A stretch of 64,000 nucleotides of DNA from Aradus depressus (GCA_963662175.1 OY759221.1:21935027-21999026), one strand, 5' to 3'; shown: positions 1 to 11,483, counted from the first letter of the stretch. A program made the numbers and translations. The notes: generated from the sequence alone by a model not told the origin.

Positions 1-260
1 TCTGTGATGTCCTTGGTGGATGGCATCGACCCTCCTTTCTCATGTAAACATCACATTCCCTTCTCAGTTCAACCACGCTAGCCGCTACACTCCCATTCAT
101 ACACTTATAGTCTAACTCATCATCCCCTCAGACTGCACTCTTTAATAAAGTGCATATTATGCATTTACTAGCAGGATTACAATGAGTAACTTTAAGCAGG
201 TTTAATTATTAATTTTGAGAAGGGGAAAGGCGAAACAATAAAGAACAATAATAAGTTATT
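1..260. other. Unannotated stretch
   Basis: No ORF, repeat family or promoter motif that recurs in this window was recognised here. Confidence 0.4.
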
Positions 261-720
261 ATGGATCATACTTTAACTACAAGGTCATATCGCCTATTAC
301 CAGAGCGCTCTTTCGTCACTCTGGTGGGAATGAGCACGTCTAAATTTTTTTTTTTTTGGCCTTATGTACGATACTTATTAGTCATGTCAATGTGTCAGCT
401 AGTTATATTTACGACATCCATGGCCCCGGGAGTTCTATCTACGAAATAAAACTCACTCCCAGACGGGATTCGAACCCGCAAAACATGGTGAGACCATGCG
501 ACCAAAGCCCTACGCTTTAGCCCGCACGACCACCATGCCCCCCCCCCCCCCCCCCCCCCTCGACTAAATTTATATTCACATAAGGTAGGTTTCTTTAACG
601 AGTACCTGACATCGAAGAGGCTCGGGACCATCACTTATCATCCCATCAAGGTTTTTTCACCTCCCAGGTAAAATACCTAAGTCTGGGCCGCGTATCGAAC
701 CCGCGATCTTGAACTCAGTA
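261..720 (-). mobile_element. SINE-A copy split by a SINE-B insertion
   Basis: Reverse-oriented SINE-A. The 3' body (CCAGAGCGCTCTTTCGTCAC) is at about 299-318 and the tRNA-like head (TCGAACCCGCGATCTTGA) ends near 715. The body is split at 347/561 by SINE-B. The copy is diverged and its 3' telomere-like tail is missing. Confidence 0.8.
348..560 (-). mobile_element. SINE-B copy nested in SINE-A
   Basis: Second tRNA-derived SINE family. On the minus strand it starts with a long G-run (C-run on plus, about 536-559). A tRNA-like head follows with a B box TTCGAATCCC, then a short unrelated body, and the copy ends in an A-run (T-run 348-357 on plus). It is flanked by near-identical 11-bp copies of the target: CGTCTAAATTT at 337-347 and CGACTAAATTT at 561-571. 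The head looks nearest to Leu/Ser-type tRNAs. The body resembles 2293-2471, which supports a family rather than a one-off. Confidence 0.7.
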
Positions 721-840
721 AACATAATGTTAGTGAAATATATGTTATATAATACGAGTATGTATGTACTTACATGTTTATAGTATTCTCACGTACAATT
801 TTGATAGGTCAGAAAAAAAGGTCTAGTTAGGTAGTATTGC

Positions 841-1103
841 ATACTACCAGAGCGCTCTTTCGTCACTCTGGTGGCCATAAGCCCGACTCTACTGCGGGAG
901 TCCTAAATTTTGCCTACCCTAAATTTTTATTTATTTAGGACAGGGGTCTTTAACGAGTACCAGACATCGTACAGGCTCGGGACCATCGCTTAACGCCCCA
1001 TACCTCCCAGATAAAATAAACTAAGGGCGTTGGTCGGCTTTCGAACCCACGATCTTGAGCTCAGAAGTCAAGAACCCATACCACTAAGCTACCGGCGCCC
1101 TCC
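841..1103 (-). mobile_element. SINE-A copy
   Basis: Reverse SINE-A running from the 3' body (CTACCAGAGCGCTCTTTCG) to the head end (CTACCGGCGCCCTCC). It lacks the last ~30 bp of the 3' end. The A and B boxes are degraded but recognisable. Confidence 0.8.
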
Positions 1104-1163
1104 TTGTTTAGTTAAAAATGTAACGAAATTTTAAGTTTTTTATCTGAACGCTAAAAAAAAATT

Positions 1164-1368
1164 TAACACGCCGTCATTCGGCTGGAACGTTAAGAGATTT
1201 TCCCGAACCTGTGCGATGTCAGATAATCGTTAAATATCTCTACCTCAGGCAACTAAACCTGGATAGGCAAACATTAGGACTCCCACTGTTAGACTTATGT
1301 CCACCAGAGCTACGTCTGACAGCTCTCATAGTAAGCGATAAGACCTCATAATTAAAGCCCGGGCACCT
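1164..1368 (+). mobile_element. SINE-A fragment, head missing
   Basis: Forward SINE-A body from AACACGCCGTC to AAAGCCCGGGC. The tRNA-like head is absent and there are many substitutions. Confidence 0.7.
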
Positions 1369-1910
1369 TCGACATTAAGTTCATAATGCAAATCGCACTA
1401 TAGTTCAATAAACTTTTCACCCTTCCTCGAAAAAGCAGATAGTGAAAATAGCTCTATGATTGAGATATTGTAATTTGTAGTCAAAAGTGACATCTTCCAG
1501 AAAAAACGTAACTCATACATGTTATATTAATAATTATGATATAATTTATATTAATAATTATAATCCAAAAATGTTATCCTAAAAGAGCCGACATCGGCTG
1601 CATTTTAAACAAACAATTATTATAAAAAATTATCCTTATCAAAGGGGATTTGTTCTTTTAAGGTTTATTGTCATGTAAATTTTAATTATTTTGATAGACA
1701 AAAACATGGTCTACATTTTTTAATTATTAATATTTGATAACACGTAATCTTTATAGTATATGTTTTATTTTGTTTATGTTTGGTTACATTTTTGATTAGA
1801 CAAAATTATCTTCTTTTTGGCTTGTCAAAGTGGACATGAGAATACTATAAATTTGTAATGTAAGTACGTAAATATTGTATAACATATATATAACTGCTTA
1901 TATAAAAAAA

Positions 1911-2082
1911 CATCCATCGGATGGGACGTTAATCAATGGTCTTGAAGGTACTCGTTAAAGACCCCTACCAGAGGAAAATAAACTAGGCTAGGAAAAATTT
2001 AGGACTCTCACAATAGGGTCGGGCTCATGCCCACCAGGGCGACGGAAAAGCTCTCGGTTAAAGCCCGGGCATGAGTCGCAAT
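1911..2082 (+). mobile_element. SINE-A fragment, head missing
   Basis: Forward body from CATCGGATGGGACGTTAA to AAAGCCCGGGCATGAGTC. It is 5'-truncated, and the stretch that normally reads GAGCGCTCTGGTAGTAGGCG is shortened. Confidence 0.75.
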
Positions 2083-2292
2083 CATTTATCATTTAATTAT
2101 TTTAAAAATAAATCTATACAATACATATAATTTTAAAATCCTCCTTCTAGACTCGATGGTTTTCTTTTTTGACTTTTGATTTCTAAAGTTTGATAATATG
2201 AGACCATGGTCCTCCATTTTATTTCGAATGTCATATAGCCTATGTCCCTCGAGAGATGATGACGAATCAAATGAGATAAATAATTTAAATTA

Positions 2293-2471
2293 GGGGCCGT
2301 GTGGGAGAGAGTGTAGAGTTTCGGTTGCATGAACCCTTCACTGTCGCTTGTTCGAATCCCATTTCGGTTTTAATTAATAGATACAACTTCTCTTCCGGGC
2401 CCCGTGGATGTTATGTAAATAACCTTCCGGTAACGTAAACGCCTCTATGGTCCCAAAACAAAAAAAAACTA
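2293..2471 (+). mobile_element. SINE-B copy
   Basis: Forward copy of the second SINE family. It begins GGGGCCGTGTGGG, has a B-box-like TGTTCGAATCCC, then a body with GGGCCCCGTGGATGTTATG, and ends in an A-rich tail (2456-2468). The body matches the nested copy at 348-560 in order and spacing. The A box is weak. Confidence 0.6.
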
Positions 2472-2789
2472 AAATTAGATCTCTACGATATAACCAATAT
2501 TATTAAAAAATAAACGGAAATGAATAAATAAATACCTACTTGAAAATATGAGTATAAAAATAGTAATATTAAAGAATACAGTAGATACATTTTTTTAATT
2601 TAATTAAAATTATGTCTTTTTCACGAAATTTCGGGTCGTTCCTCTGGTCACAATGTCCGAAATATATTAAAGAGAAAGAGAACCTTTAAAGGATAACTGT
2701 GGAGGAAGTTGGCAAAAAATAAAAATGAAAGCTATGTATCAAATAATGTTTTTGAATATTAAACACAGTTTTTTTCATCTCAGTCATCG
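2472..2789. other. AT-rich stretch
   Basis: No coding potential or known repeat seen. Confidence 0.4.
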
Positions 2790-2880
2790 GTTAATGACGT
2801 GCTAAGCTCGGCCGGGTTTCAAACCAGCTATCTTTAGCTCAGTAAGCAAGCACGCTTACCACTGAGCTATCGGCCTCCCT
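2790..2880 (-). mobile_element. SINE-A head fragment
   Basis: Only the tRNA-like head and the first body bases of a reverse SINE-A remain (GGCCGGGTTTCAAACCAGC ... CACTGAGCTATCGGCCTCC). Confidence 0.75.
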
Positions 2881-3983
2881 CTTTCCTACATGTTTAGAGT
2901 TGTTTATCGATCAATGACCGCAAAATTTTATATTAGTATGAATCTTATCTGAAATGATCATTTATTTAGTAGAGTGTCTGAAATGATGTACATCATCACT
3001 AGAATGTAAATACGGAGTTAGAAACTTCCATTTCAAAATGATTACGTATTCAAATAAATAAAAGCCTAGGCTACGTGAGAATTGATTTGTTTACATTTCT
3101 TTAGTAAAACGGTTATTCCTTTATGCAAATTTTCTTTAAATAATTCATAGTGTGAGAACAGTGGAGTAGGCATAAGGTGCTTCCCTCTATAATTACATCC
3201 TTCGCAAAAGAATTTCAAAACTAGCTTGTTTGTCTTGCTGGTAAAATTATTGAAGTAAAATTTCTAGGTATGAATGAATACATTTTAAAGATATGTATCG
3301 ATATAATCAAAAATCTAATAAACAAAAATTAATTAATTTAAAAAAAAACTATATGACGAATTATATCTGGTATCAGGTATTATTTTCTTATTATTTTTTT
3401 TTTAAAGAAAAATGAAATTCAGCAAGAAACAGTAATGGGAAATATATTTCTAGATATTCTTCCATAGAATCAAAGAAAAATAAAATTAATTAATTAAAAA
3501 TAAACAAAAATTCGACTTAAGAAAGAAAGTGAAAAACAGAGAAAATTTTAAAGAAAATTTACAAAAACCGTAGTCGGACGACGTTATATTATATATGGCA
3601 TAAAAGACAATCGCCTCAGCGGATTTTGCGAAAGGCCGTCCAAGAAAACAAAGAATATAATATATATATTTACAAAATTGTAGTAGGCGATATAACCTTG
3701 TAGTTAAGTGTAAATATATATATACTATAACATATAATATACACAATTGAGAAAAACAATATCCTCCCTTCGCTTTCCACAGTCGGGCAATAAACAAACA
3801 ACTAGTTTAATATTTATATTGTCTAATTCCGCAAAAATATAAGGTGTAATGACCAAGAAGTCGAACATCTTAAAACATCAAACAACAAACACAAAAATAT
3901 ATAGGTACATATAATGTACGTCTTTCGGATTACGCCATCGTCACCACAACGTTTTCATAATGAGGTACAAAGTAAATAATGTA
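2881..3983. other. AT-rich intergenic DNA
   Basis: No recognised gene. A 103-aa reading frame on the minus strand (3486-3797) has low-complexity composition and is not considered coding. Confidence 0.45.
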
Positions 3984-6741
3984 TACTAAAAATTTTCATA
4001 TTCTTAACAGCTGAAAAAGAAAATAAATAGTTTGCAACTAAAATGTTTCATACTCTTTACAGCTGAAAAAGAAAATAAATAGTTTGCAACTAAAATGTTT
4101 CATACTCTTTACAGTTGACAAAGAAAATAAACAGTTTGTAACTAAATTGTTTCATTCTCTTTACATTTGACAAAGAAAATAAACAGTTTGTAACTAAATT
4201 GTATCATACTCTTTACAGTTGACAAAGAAAATAAACAGTTTGTAACTAAAATGTTTCATACTCTTTACAGTTGACAAAGAAAATAAACAGTTTGTATCTA
4301 AAATGTTTCATACTCTTTACAGTTGACAAAGAAAATAAACAGTTTGTAACTAAAATGTTTCATACTCTTTACAGTTGACAAAGAAAATAAACAGTTTGTA
4401 TCTAAAATGTATCATACTCTTTACATTTGACAAAGAAAATAAACAGTTTGTAACTAAAATGTTTCATACTCTTTACAGTTGACAAAGAAAATAAACAGTT
4501 TGTATCTAAAATGTTTCATACTCTTTACAGTTGACAAAGAAAATAAACAGTTTGTATCTAAAATGTTTCATACTCTTTACAATTGACAAAGAAAATAAAC
4601 AGTTTGTATCTAAAATGTTTCATACTCTTTACAATTGACAAAGAAAATAAACAGTTTGTATTTAAAATGTTTCATACTCTTTACAGTTGACAAAGAAAAT
4701 AAACAGTTTGTATCTAAAAATGTATCATACTCTTTACAGTTGACAAAGAAAATAAACAGTTTGTATCTAAAAATGTATCATACTCTTTACAGTTGACAAA
4801 GAAAATAAACAGTTTGTAACTAAATTGTATCATACTCTTTACAGTTGACAAAGAAAATAAACAGTTTGTATCTAAAATGTTTAATACTCATTGCAGCTGA
4901 CAAAGAAAATAAACAGTTTGTATCTAAAATGTTTCATACTCATTGCAGTTGACAAAGAAAATAAACAGTTTGTATCTAAAATGTTTCATACTCATTGCAG
5001 CTGACAAAGAAAATAAACAGTTTGTAACTAAAATGTTTCATACTCTTTACAGTTGACAAAGAAAATAAACAGTTTGTATCTAAAATGTTTCATACTCTTT
5101 ACAGTTGACAAAGAAAATAAACAGTTTGTAACTAAAATGTTTCATACTCTTTACAGTTGACAAAGAAAATAAACAGTTTGTATCTAAAATGTATCATACT
5201 CTTTACATTTGACAAAGAAAATAAACAGTTTGTAACTAAAATGTTTCATACTCTTTACAGTTGACAAAGAAAATAAACAGTTTGTATCTAAAATGTTTCA
5301 TACTCTTTACAGTTGACAAAGAAAATAAACAGTTTGTATCTAAAATGTTTCATACTCTTTACAGTTGACAAAGAAAATAAACAGTTTGTATCTAAAATGT
5401 TTCATACTCTTTACAGTTGACAAAGAAAATAAACAGTTTGTAACTAAAATGTTTCATACTCTTTACAGTTGACAAAGAAAATAAACAGTTTGTATCTAAA
5501 ATGTTTCATACTCTTTACAATTGACAAAGAAAATAAACAGTTTGTATCTAAAATGTTTAATACTCATTGCAGCTGACAAAGAAAATAAACAGTTTGTATC
5601 TAAAATGTTTCATACTCATTGCAGTTGACAAAGAAAATAAATAGTTTGCAACTAAAATGTTTCATACTCTTTACAGCTGAAAAAGAAAATAAATAGTTTG
5701 CAACTAAAATGTTTCATACTCTTTACAGTTGACAAAGAAAATAAACAGTTTGTAACTAAATTGTTTCATTCTCTTTACATTTGACAAAGAAAATAAACAG
5801 TTTGTAACTAAATTGTATCATACTCTTTACAGTTGACAAAGAAAATAAACAGTTTGTAACTAAAATGTTTCATACTCTTTACAGTTGACAAAGAAAATAA
5901 ACAGTTTGTATCTAAAATGTTTCATACTCTTTACAGTTGACAAAGAAAATAAACAGTTTGTAACTAAAATGTTTCATACTCTTTACAGTTGACAAAGAAA
6001 ATAAACAGTTTGTATCTAAAATGTATCATACTCTTTACATTTGACAAAGAAAATAAACAGTTTGTAACTAAAATGTTTCATACTCTTTACAGTTGACAAA
6101 GAAAATAAACAGTTTGTATCTAAAATGTTTCATACTCTTTACAGTTGACAAAGAAAATAAACAGTTTGTATCTAAAATGTTTCATACTCTTTACAATTGA
6201 CAAAGAAAATAAACAGTTTGTATCTAAAATGTTTCATACTCTTTACAATTGACAAAGAAAATAAACAGTTTGTATTTAAAATGTTTCATACTCTTTACAG
6301 TTGACAAAGAAAATAAACAGTTTGTATCTAAAAATGTATCATACTCTTTACAGTTGACAAAGAAAATAAACAGTTTGTATCTAAAAATGTATCATACTCT
6401 TTACAGTTGACAAAGAAAATAAACAGTTTGTAACTAAATTGTATCATACTCTTTACAGTTGACAAAGAAAATAAACAGTTTGTATCTAAAATGTTTAATA
6501 CTCATTGCAGCTGACAAAGAAAATAAACAGTTTGTATCTAAAATGTTTCATACTCATTGCAGTTGACAAAGAAAATAAACAGTTTGTATCTAAAATGTTT
6601 CATACTCATTGCAGCTGACAAAGAAAATAAACAGTTTGTATCTAAAATGTTTCATACTCATTGCAGTTGACAAAGAAAATAAACATTTTGTATCTAAAAT
6701 GTATCATACTCTTTACAGCTGACAAAGAAAATAAACAGTTT
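3984..6741. repeat. 52-bp satellite array with a 31-unit higher-order repeat
   Basis: About 53 tandem copies of a 52-bp unit containing ACAAAGAAAATAAACAGTTT and CATACTCTTTACAGTTG. Variant units (GTAACT/GTATCT, TTTACAG/TTGCAG, an extra A in two units) recur in the same order 1,614 bp apart. For example, AAATAAATAGTTTGCAAC occurs at 4021 and 5635, and the paired extra-A units at 4711 and 6325. 1,614 equals 31 x 52 + 2. The second higher-order copy tracks the first to about 6640. It has no regular unique spacers, so it is not a CRISPR array. Confidence 0.95.
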
Positions 6742-7534
6742 ATCAATATTTTTGAGCAGAGCTGTTATACACCCTAACAATTATTAAAATTGGGAAGTAT
6801 TTCTGTTAAATTATTGAGATATTACGTCACTTTCTTAGAGAATGTCCTTACCAGATGCCATATATAATCAAAGTAATATTTTTTCTTCAGTATATTGAAT
6901 ACAAGGGCGTGGGCAACTGGGCGTAGGCGAAAAAAGTTCCAAATTATTCATTGTGGTATATCAAGCTAGTATTTTAAGAAGGGCTGTAGGAGTTGGGTTC
7001 TTTGACTGATAAGAGACAAAAACAACAATATAATAATTATAGTTAAATTTGAATATGACGAACCAAACAGCTATACAAGTCATCATTTTTATTATTAAAC
7101 TGACCAGACATCTTGAGGAATTTCTATTTCGACCCACATTCATCAAATCAAAAATTAAATTAGCTAATTTAAAATAAATAAAAAAACCTCATAGAAAAAA
7201 AAGTGTAAATAGCAAAGAGGTATCTAAAGTAACCAAACACCAAATCTGAGAGACATTATCGTTAGTGAATGAACAAAGTTCTCATTGAAACCATAAGGTA
7301 ACCTGAAGGTGTATTTAGTAAGGACTGATCCAAAGGGCAGATGTTGCCCTCAGATCAACATATGCCCTCTTTGTGAGTCTACCCGAAGTCCCGTTATGTA
7401 CCTAACTCCAGTGATTTTTTGTAGCCATCACCTCCAGCCTCTTCCGACTCCAGTGTACCGGTATGAGCACCTGTTCTGTCTCACCTGAGTTACCATTTCG
7501 TGGTACTGCATCTTTATGAGTAGAGAAGAAAAGT
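6742..7534. other. Unannotated stretch
   Basis: No recognised gene. 7260-7520 is less AT-rich than its surroundings, but no ORF with protein-like composition was found. Confidence 0.4.
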
Positions 7535-8025
7535 TGTCGATGAATCATTGGATATTTACTTCCCCGAGACGACTTAATCAAATGATTTGGAATATGAATC
7601 GATAGTTGACTTACAAAGGGGCTTCTGAGTCCTCATACTAAATTTTGTGTCGATACATTCATTACATCGGCGGTTATTAGGGTTTTTGTGTCGAGCTCCC
7701 TCCTCTGATCCGTCTTCCCTTCGGCCGAATTCGTGCAAAATTTATAGATACTATCCCTTATAAGGTTTTGTATTTAAAAGTAAAACTTCCTGTCGATACA
7801 TTCATTCAATACATTGGTAGTTATTGGGATTTTGAGTTGACCCAACTGTGATCCCTTCCCTTCGGCCGATTTCGCGGAAAATTAATAGGTGTTGTCCTTG
7901 TGTAATTTTGAATTTAAATATGGGGGCACCGGTAGCTCAGTGGTGCTTGTTTACTAAGAAAGATAGCGGGTTCGCAACCCGGCCGAGGCCCTTAGTTTAT
8001 TTTATCTGGGAAGTAAAATAAAATT

Positions 8026-8404
8026 AAGCACTACGTCCTTCGGATGAGATGTTAAGTAACGGTCCCGAGCCTGTACGATGTCAGGTTGTCGTTAAAGACC
8101 CCTACCATGGGTGAATAAAAATTTAGGGTAGGCAAAATTTAGGACTCCCATAGTAGAGTCGGGCTCTTGTTCACCAGAGTGACGAAAAAGCACTCTGGTA
8201 GTAGGCGATAAACATAAGCACTACGTCCTTCGGATGAGACGTTAAGCAACGGTCCCGAGCCTGTACGATGTCCGGTTGTCGTTAAAGATCCCTACCCTAG
8301 GTGAATAAAAATTTAGGGTAGGCAAAATTTATGACTCCCATAGTAGAGTCGGGCTCACGTCCACCAGAGTGACGAAAGAGCGCTCTGGTAGTAGGCGATA
8401 TGAT
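8026..8404 (+). repeat. 190-bp tandem duplication inside SINE-A
   Basis: The SINE body from TAAGCACTACGTCCTTCGGA to GTAGTAGGCGAT is present twice with a period of 190 bp (starts at 8025 and 8215). The two units differ by scattered substitutions, so the duplication is not very recent or arose from two related copies. Confidence 0.9.
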
Positions 8405-8413
8405 CTCGTAGTT

Positions 8414-9236
8414 GAGTCCTCCAGAATCAAAACTCACAATATCCAAAATTAACAAAATTGAGATGGCAGTGGTTATTTTTGCAATTTTGTGAGCTGAATT
8501 CAAATATGGCGTTGGTTAGAATCAAAAGTCACCATATCCTAGGTTTAATGGGGCTAGAAGTTGAGGGTTGGAGTCACAACTAACATTATTCACTAGGATA
8601 ATGTTAGTTCTGACACTAAGAGTCTTTTAGCCAATCAGAAAGCAGTATTTGCGAGCATAACCTACTCAAAGAGGTTATCGTTTATTTTTTTTATTTTGTG
8701 CTGTATTATTTTGCTGTTTTTATTTTAAATAACATTTTATTATTACCTATGCTTTATGTAAAATTATAATTATGTGTCAATTTTAATCATTTTTTTTTTT
8801 TTTTTAATTATTTTAAGTTGTAATAATTGTAACAATAAATTTACATTGCATTTGAAAATTTTGAATGGTATTGATTTATTTATACACGTTTGAGAAAGTT
8901 GGGAACAAAACTAACATTATCCTATGTGGTGAGAATCAAAACTCACATTATCCAAACATTGGTTCCAAAACTAACATTATCCAAAATTTTACTGCTTTTA
9001 TTTTTATAACGCTATATAAAAATTCGTTTTTTTTTTGTATGTATTTCATTTTAAAGTGCTAACAGGATGTAAAAAAAAACATTTGCAAGAACCGACGAAG
9101 CAAATTGTAGTCGAGAGCGGTTTTTGGCAAATTGTAGTCGAGAGCGGTTTTTGGCAAATTGCAGTCGAGAGCGGTTTTTGGCAAATTCCCAAAATTTAGT
9201 TTTTTGGATATTGTGAGTTTTGATTTTGGTGGACTC
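8414..9236. mobile_element. Non-autonomous TIR transposon with 4-bp AGTT target duplication
   Basis: The 823-bp element has inverted ends of about 35 bp. The left end starts GAGTCCTCCAGAATCAAAAC. The right end, reverse-complemented, starts GAGTCCACCAAAATCAAAAC. It is flanked by AGTT at 8410-8413 and 9237-9240, and the SINE-A target has AGTT once at that point, so the boundaries are secure. Subterminal copies of the motif CAAAACTNACANTATCC recur at about 8432, 8525, 8575, 8905, 8937 and 8966. No transposase ORF is present. A 4-bp duplication and a GAG terminus would fit a Sola-like element, but the superfamily is not proved. Confidence 0.85.
9101..9190. repeat. 27-bp tandem repeat inside the TIR element
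   Basis: Just over three copies of a 27-bp unit containing GTAGTCGAGAGCGGTTTTTG. The period is a multiple of three, so a minus-strand frame reads a repeating nonapeptide; it has no other sign of coding. Confidence 0.85.
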
Positions 9237-9534
9237 AGTTAAAACCCGGACATGAGTCATAATAACTAATTAACTATATGAAATTTCGTATTAATACATT
9301 CATTACAACGGCAGTTATTAGAGTTTTTGTATTAAACCCCCCAATAATCCCCCCTTTTTGCTCGATTTGGCTGAAAATCAATAGGTATCTTGTTTAGAGG
9401 GTTCTGGATTCACATAGTGCCGATACATTCATTATATCGGGAGTTCTCGTGTTTCCATTTTTGGAATCAGATGGTCAAAAACACCGAATAGAAGTGAAAG
9501 TATAATTGCTGTCTGTATGTTGATCTGACTGTGA

Positions 9535-9745
9535 ACACAAAAACTCCGGATAGAATGAATTTATTGACAAGAAATTTTGAATGAGGATTCAGAAGTTCCT
9601 GACACCTATAATTTTTAAACAAATCGGTAAATTAGATTTGGAGGGAGAGTGAAAACTTCTTTGATACATAGATAGATAGGCATTTCCATACAATTCTACG
9701 AGTATATATCGATAGAAGAACAATGACAAATTAAATTGTTATAAT
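9535..9745 (-). repeat. HER-derived segment duplicated at 10795-11005
   Basis: About 205 bp (GGATAGAATGAATTTATTG ... TTTCCATACAATTCTA) closely match 10795-11005 in the same orientation. Internal HER modules are recognisable (GAATTTATTGACAAGAAATT). The shared end GATAGATAGGC...CCATACAATTC is not found in other HER copies, so this may be a subfamily. Confidence 0.65.
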
Positions 9746-10088
9746 CTACATGTAAGTATGAGCCAATTTGTTTATCTTCAATTTAAATTATTTATTTGCC
9801 ATTAAATATTTAGGTCACTCTCTGGATTGGACAAGTCGTTGGCATTTTCAGATCAGGTTCTCGATGAGAAAAAATTACTTATTTGGAAATATGACTGTTT
9901 CTAAGGCGGGCCTTTTGGATAATTTCGAAAGAAAATATATCATCCCTTACCCCCAAACCCTGAAGAAAAATTTTTTTGTATGCTAAATTTATGTAGTGCA
10001 AATTTTTTTGTCATTATTCTAAAATAATAAAAAACCATGATGTATAAGACGTGTTTCATCTACAATAACATTATTTCATACTTAGTTT
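9746..10088. other. Unannotated stretch
   Basis: A 72-aa frame (9768-9986) without recognisable domains. Nothing else seen. Confidence 0.35.
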
Positions 10089-11005
10089 TACTTCGTAGCT
10101 ATACGAAGTATAGGGGAAGTTATGTAATCGGTCAATTATTCGATGCCGAGTTTTCACCGAAATTTCAGGTTTTCCGTCCTCCAGATTCCAAGTATGAAAA
10201 AAACATTAAGGCGTAGTCAAGGTCTATGTTCCATTTTTCATTTTCTTTTCGATGCTGCCGTAGCCCTTGCATTTGTTCGGCACTAGACTTTTTAGGTTTT
10301 TTAAATTCCTTTTGATGCGAGCTTTCCTCTGATTTGCGTTTTCTATGCGCATATTTACGATTCATATGAGACGACATCTTTAATTTTTTTTCAATTTTCA
10401 ATTTAATACCGATTTTTACATATATTTCGGCGAATATTTTTATTGTTTCACTTTGAGTCCTTGTAGTGCTCCTCAAGCTCTTTACAATGACACCCGAATC
10501 AACGTCCTATCTAAACGCATTATCACGCTACACTAATTTCTAATTTTACACAACACTAATTCGTAACAATCATCCGCCGGCGCCCACACTAGCCCAAAGG
10601 CAAAACAAACACTGCACAACAAGCACGTACAAACATGCTCTATCCATTGTGACCTCAACCGTTGTTGTCGCATTATTAGTCTCATAGTTATAATCGATTG
10701 AAATCTGACGGTATTTTGTAACACAAGAAAGTTTGACCAGCTATCACTGTGCTTAACGAGCGAATAGATGTTTTCAAGTCAAAAAAAATAAATAACTCCT
10801 TATAGAATGAATTTATTGGCACAAAATTTTGAATTAGGATTCAGAAGTTCCTGAGAAAGATCTCTAATTTTCAAACAAATCGTTAAATTAGTTTTGAAGG
10901 GACAAAGAAAACTTACTTGATAGACAGATAGATAGGCTTTCCATACAATTCTATATATCGAAAAAAGAACAATGAGAAATTAAATTGTTGTGTACAGATG
11001 GATCA
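10089..11005 (-). repeat. HER copy interrupted at its A-run
   Basis: Reverse HER beginning with the hairpin end (TTCGTAGCTATACGAAGTAT at about 10091). It is interrupted at the internal A-run (about 10196) by the 10197-10789 element and resumes at AACTCCTTATAGAATGAATT (10794). Confidence 0.8.
10197..10789 (-). repeat. Dispersed ~590-bp repeat with a basic ORF start
   Basis: Near-identical over long stretches to 55918-56430, which has an internal deletion. Both copies sit in A-runs. On the minus strand there is a promoter-like 5' region, then a 103-aa frame from 10476 whose last codons run into HER. Its start (MRSTTRTQSETIKIF) leads into a very basic segment around MNRKYAHRKRKSEES. Basic N-termini of this kind are known from ZMYM1-like hAT transposases, but that link is only a guess. 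Most likely a 5' piece of a transposon. Confidence 0.6.
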
Positions 11006-11483
11006 AATGTTCTATTTTTACTGGCCAAATAGGGTCTGGATCAGTAAGTAATTTTCTTCAGAACGTTAGCTACGGATATTCTGAACAGAAGGAGAATTAA
11101 ATAAATTTCCTCTTCACCCTCCCTCCCCCTCAAAGACCCCCCGTTAATTACAAGTTAATTTCCACACGTTGTTAAACCGACAACAAGCTGTCCAGCCATG
11201 ACAGACTAACTGTACCCAAGCTTGCTTTTTTTTTTTTTTAACCTGAAGAGAATGATCCAATATTACACACTATTTTTTTTTTTTTGCGGTTCTGCATTAC
11301 CTATATATTATGCAAAACAAATTGAAATAGACGGGCATATGATGGATCTACCATGAGCTTGAAGCATCAGGCCCCACTTACGAAACACGATCATTTTTAC
11401 TCCGTGTACTGTATTAAATGTAACTCTATTTCACTTTATAAATATTTTTATATTTATTTAAAAAATATATTATGAATATAAAG
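11006..11483. other. AT-rich stretch with T-runs
   Basis: Nothing recognised apart from T-runs near 11226-11239 and 11273-11285. Confidence 0.4.

Larger units (their letters stand above)
7921..9262 (+). mobile_element. SINE-A copy split by a TIR element
   Basis: Forward SINE-A inserted in HER. Its head has a perfect A box (TAGCTCAGTGG) and a B box GGTTCGCAACC with one change from the canonical form. The body is partly duplicated in tandem (see 8026-8404). The last 22 bp (AAAACCCGGACATGAGTCAT) lie beyond the inserted TIR element, at 9241-9262. Confidence 0.9.
7535..9480 (+). repeat. HER repeat copy, interrupted by SINE-A
   Basis: Forward copy of the hairpin-ended repeat. The left end is at 7535-7575 (GTCGATGAATCATTGG, then TACTTCCCCGAGACGAC). 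Modules with CGATACATTCATTACATCGG and TTCGGCCGA follow. The copy is interrupted at 7920 and resumes at about 9268 (ATATGAAATTTCGTATTAAT). Its palindromic right end is not recognisable here. Confidence 0.75.

Noticed and set aside
3984..6741. CRISPR-like regular repeats
   Set aside because: Repeats are directly contiguous with no unique spacers and the sequence is plainly eukaryotic.
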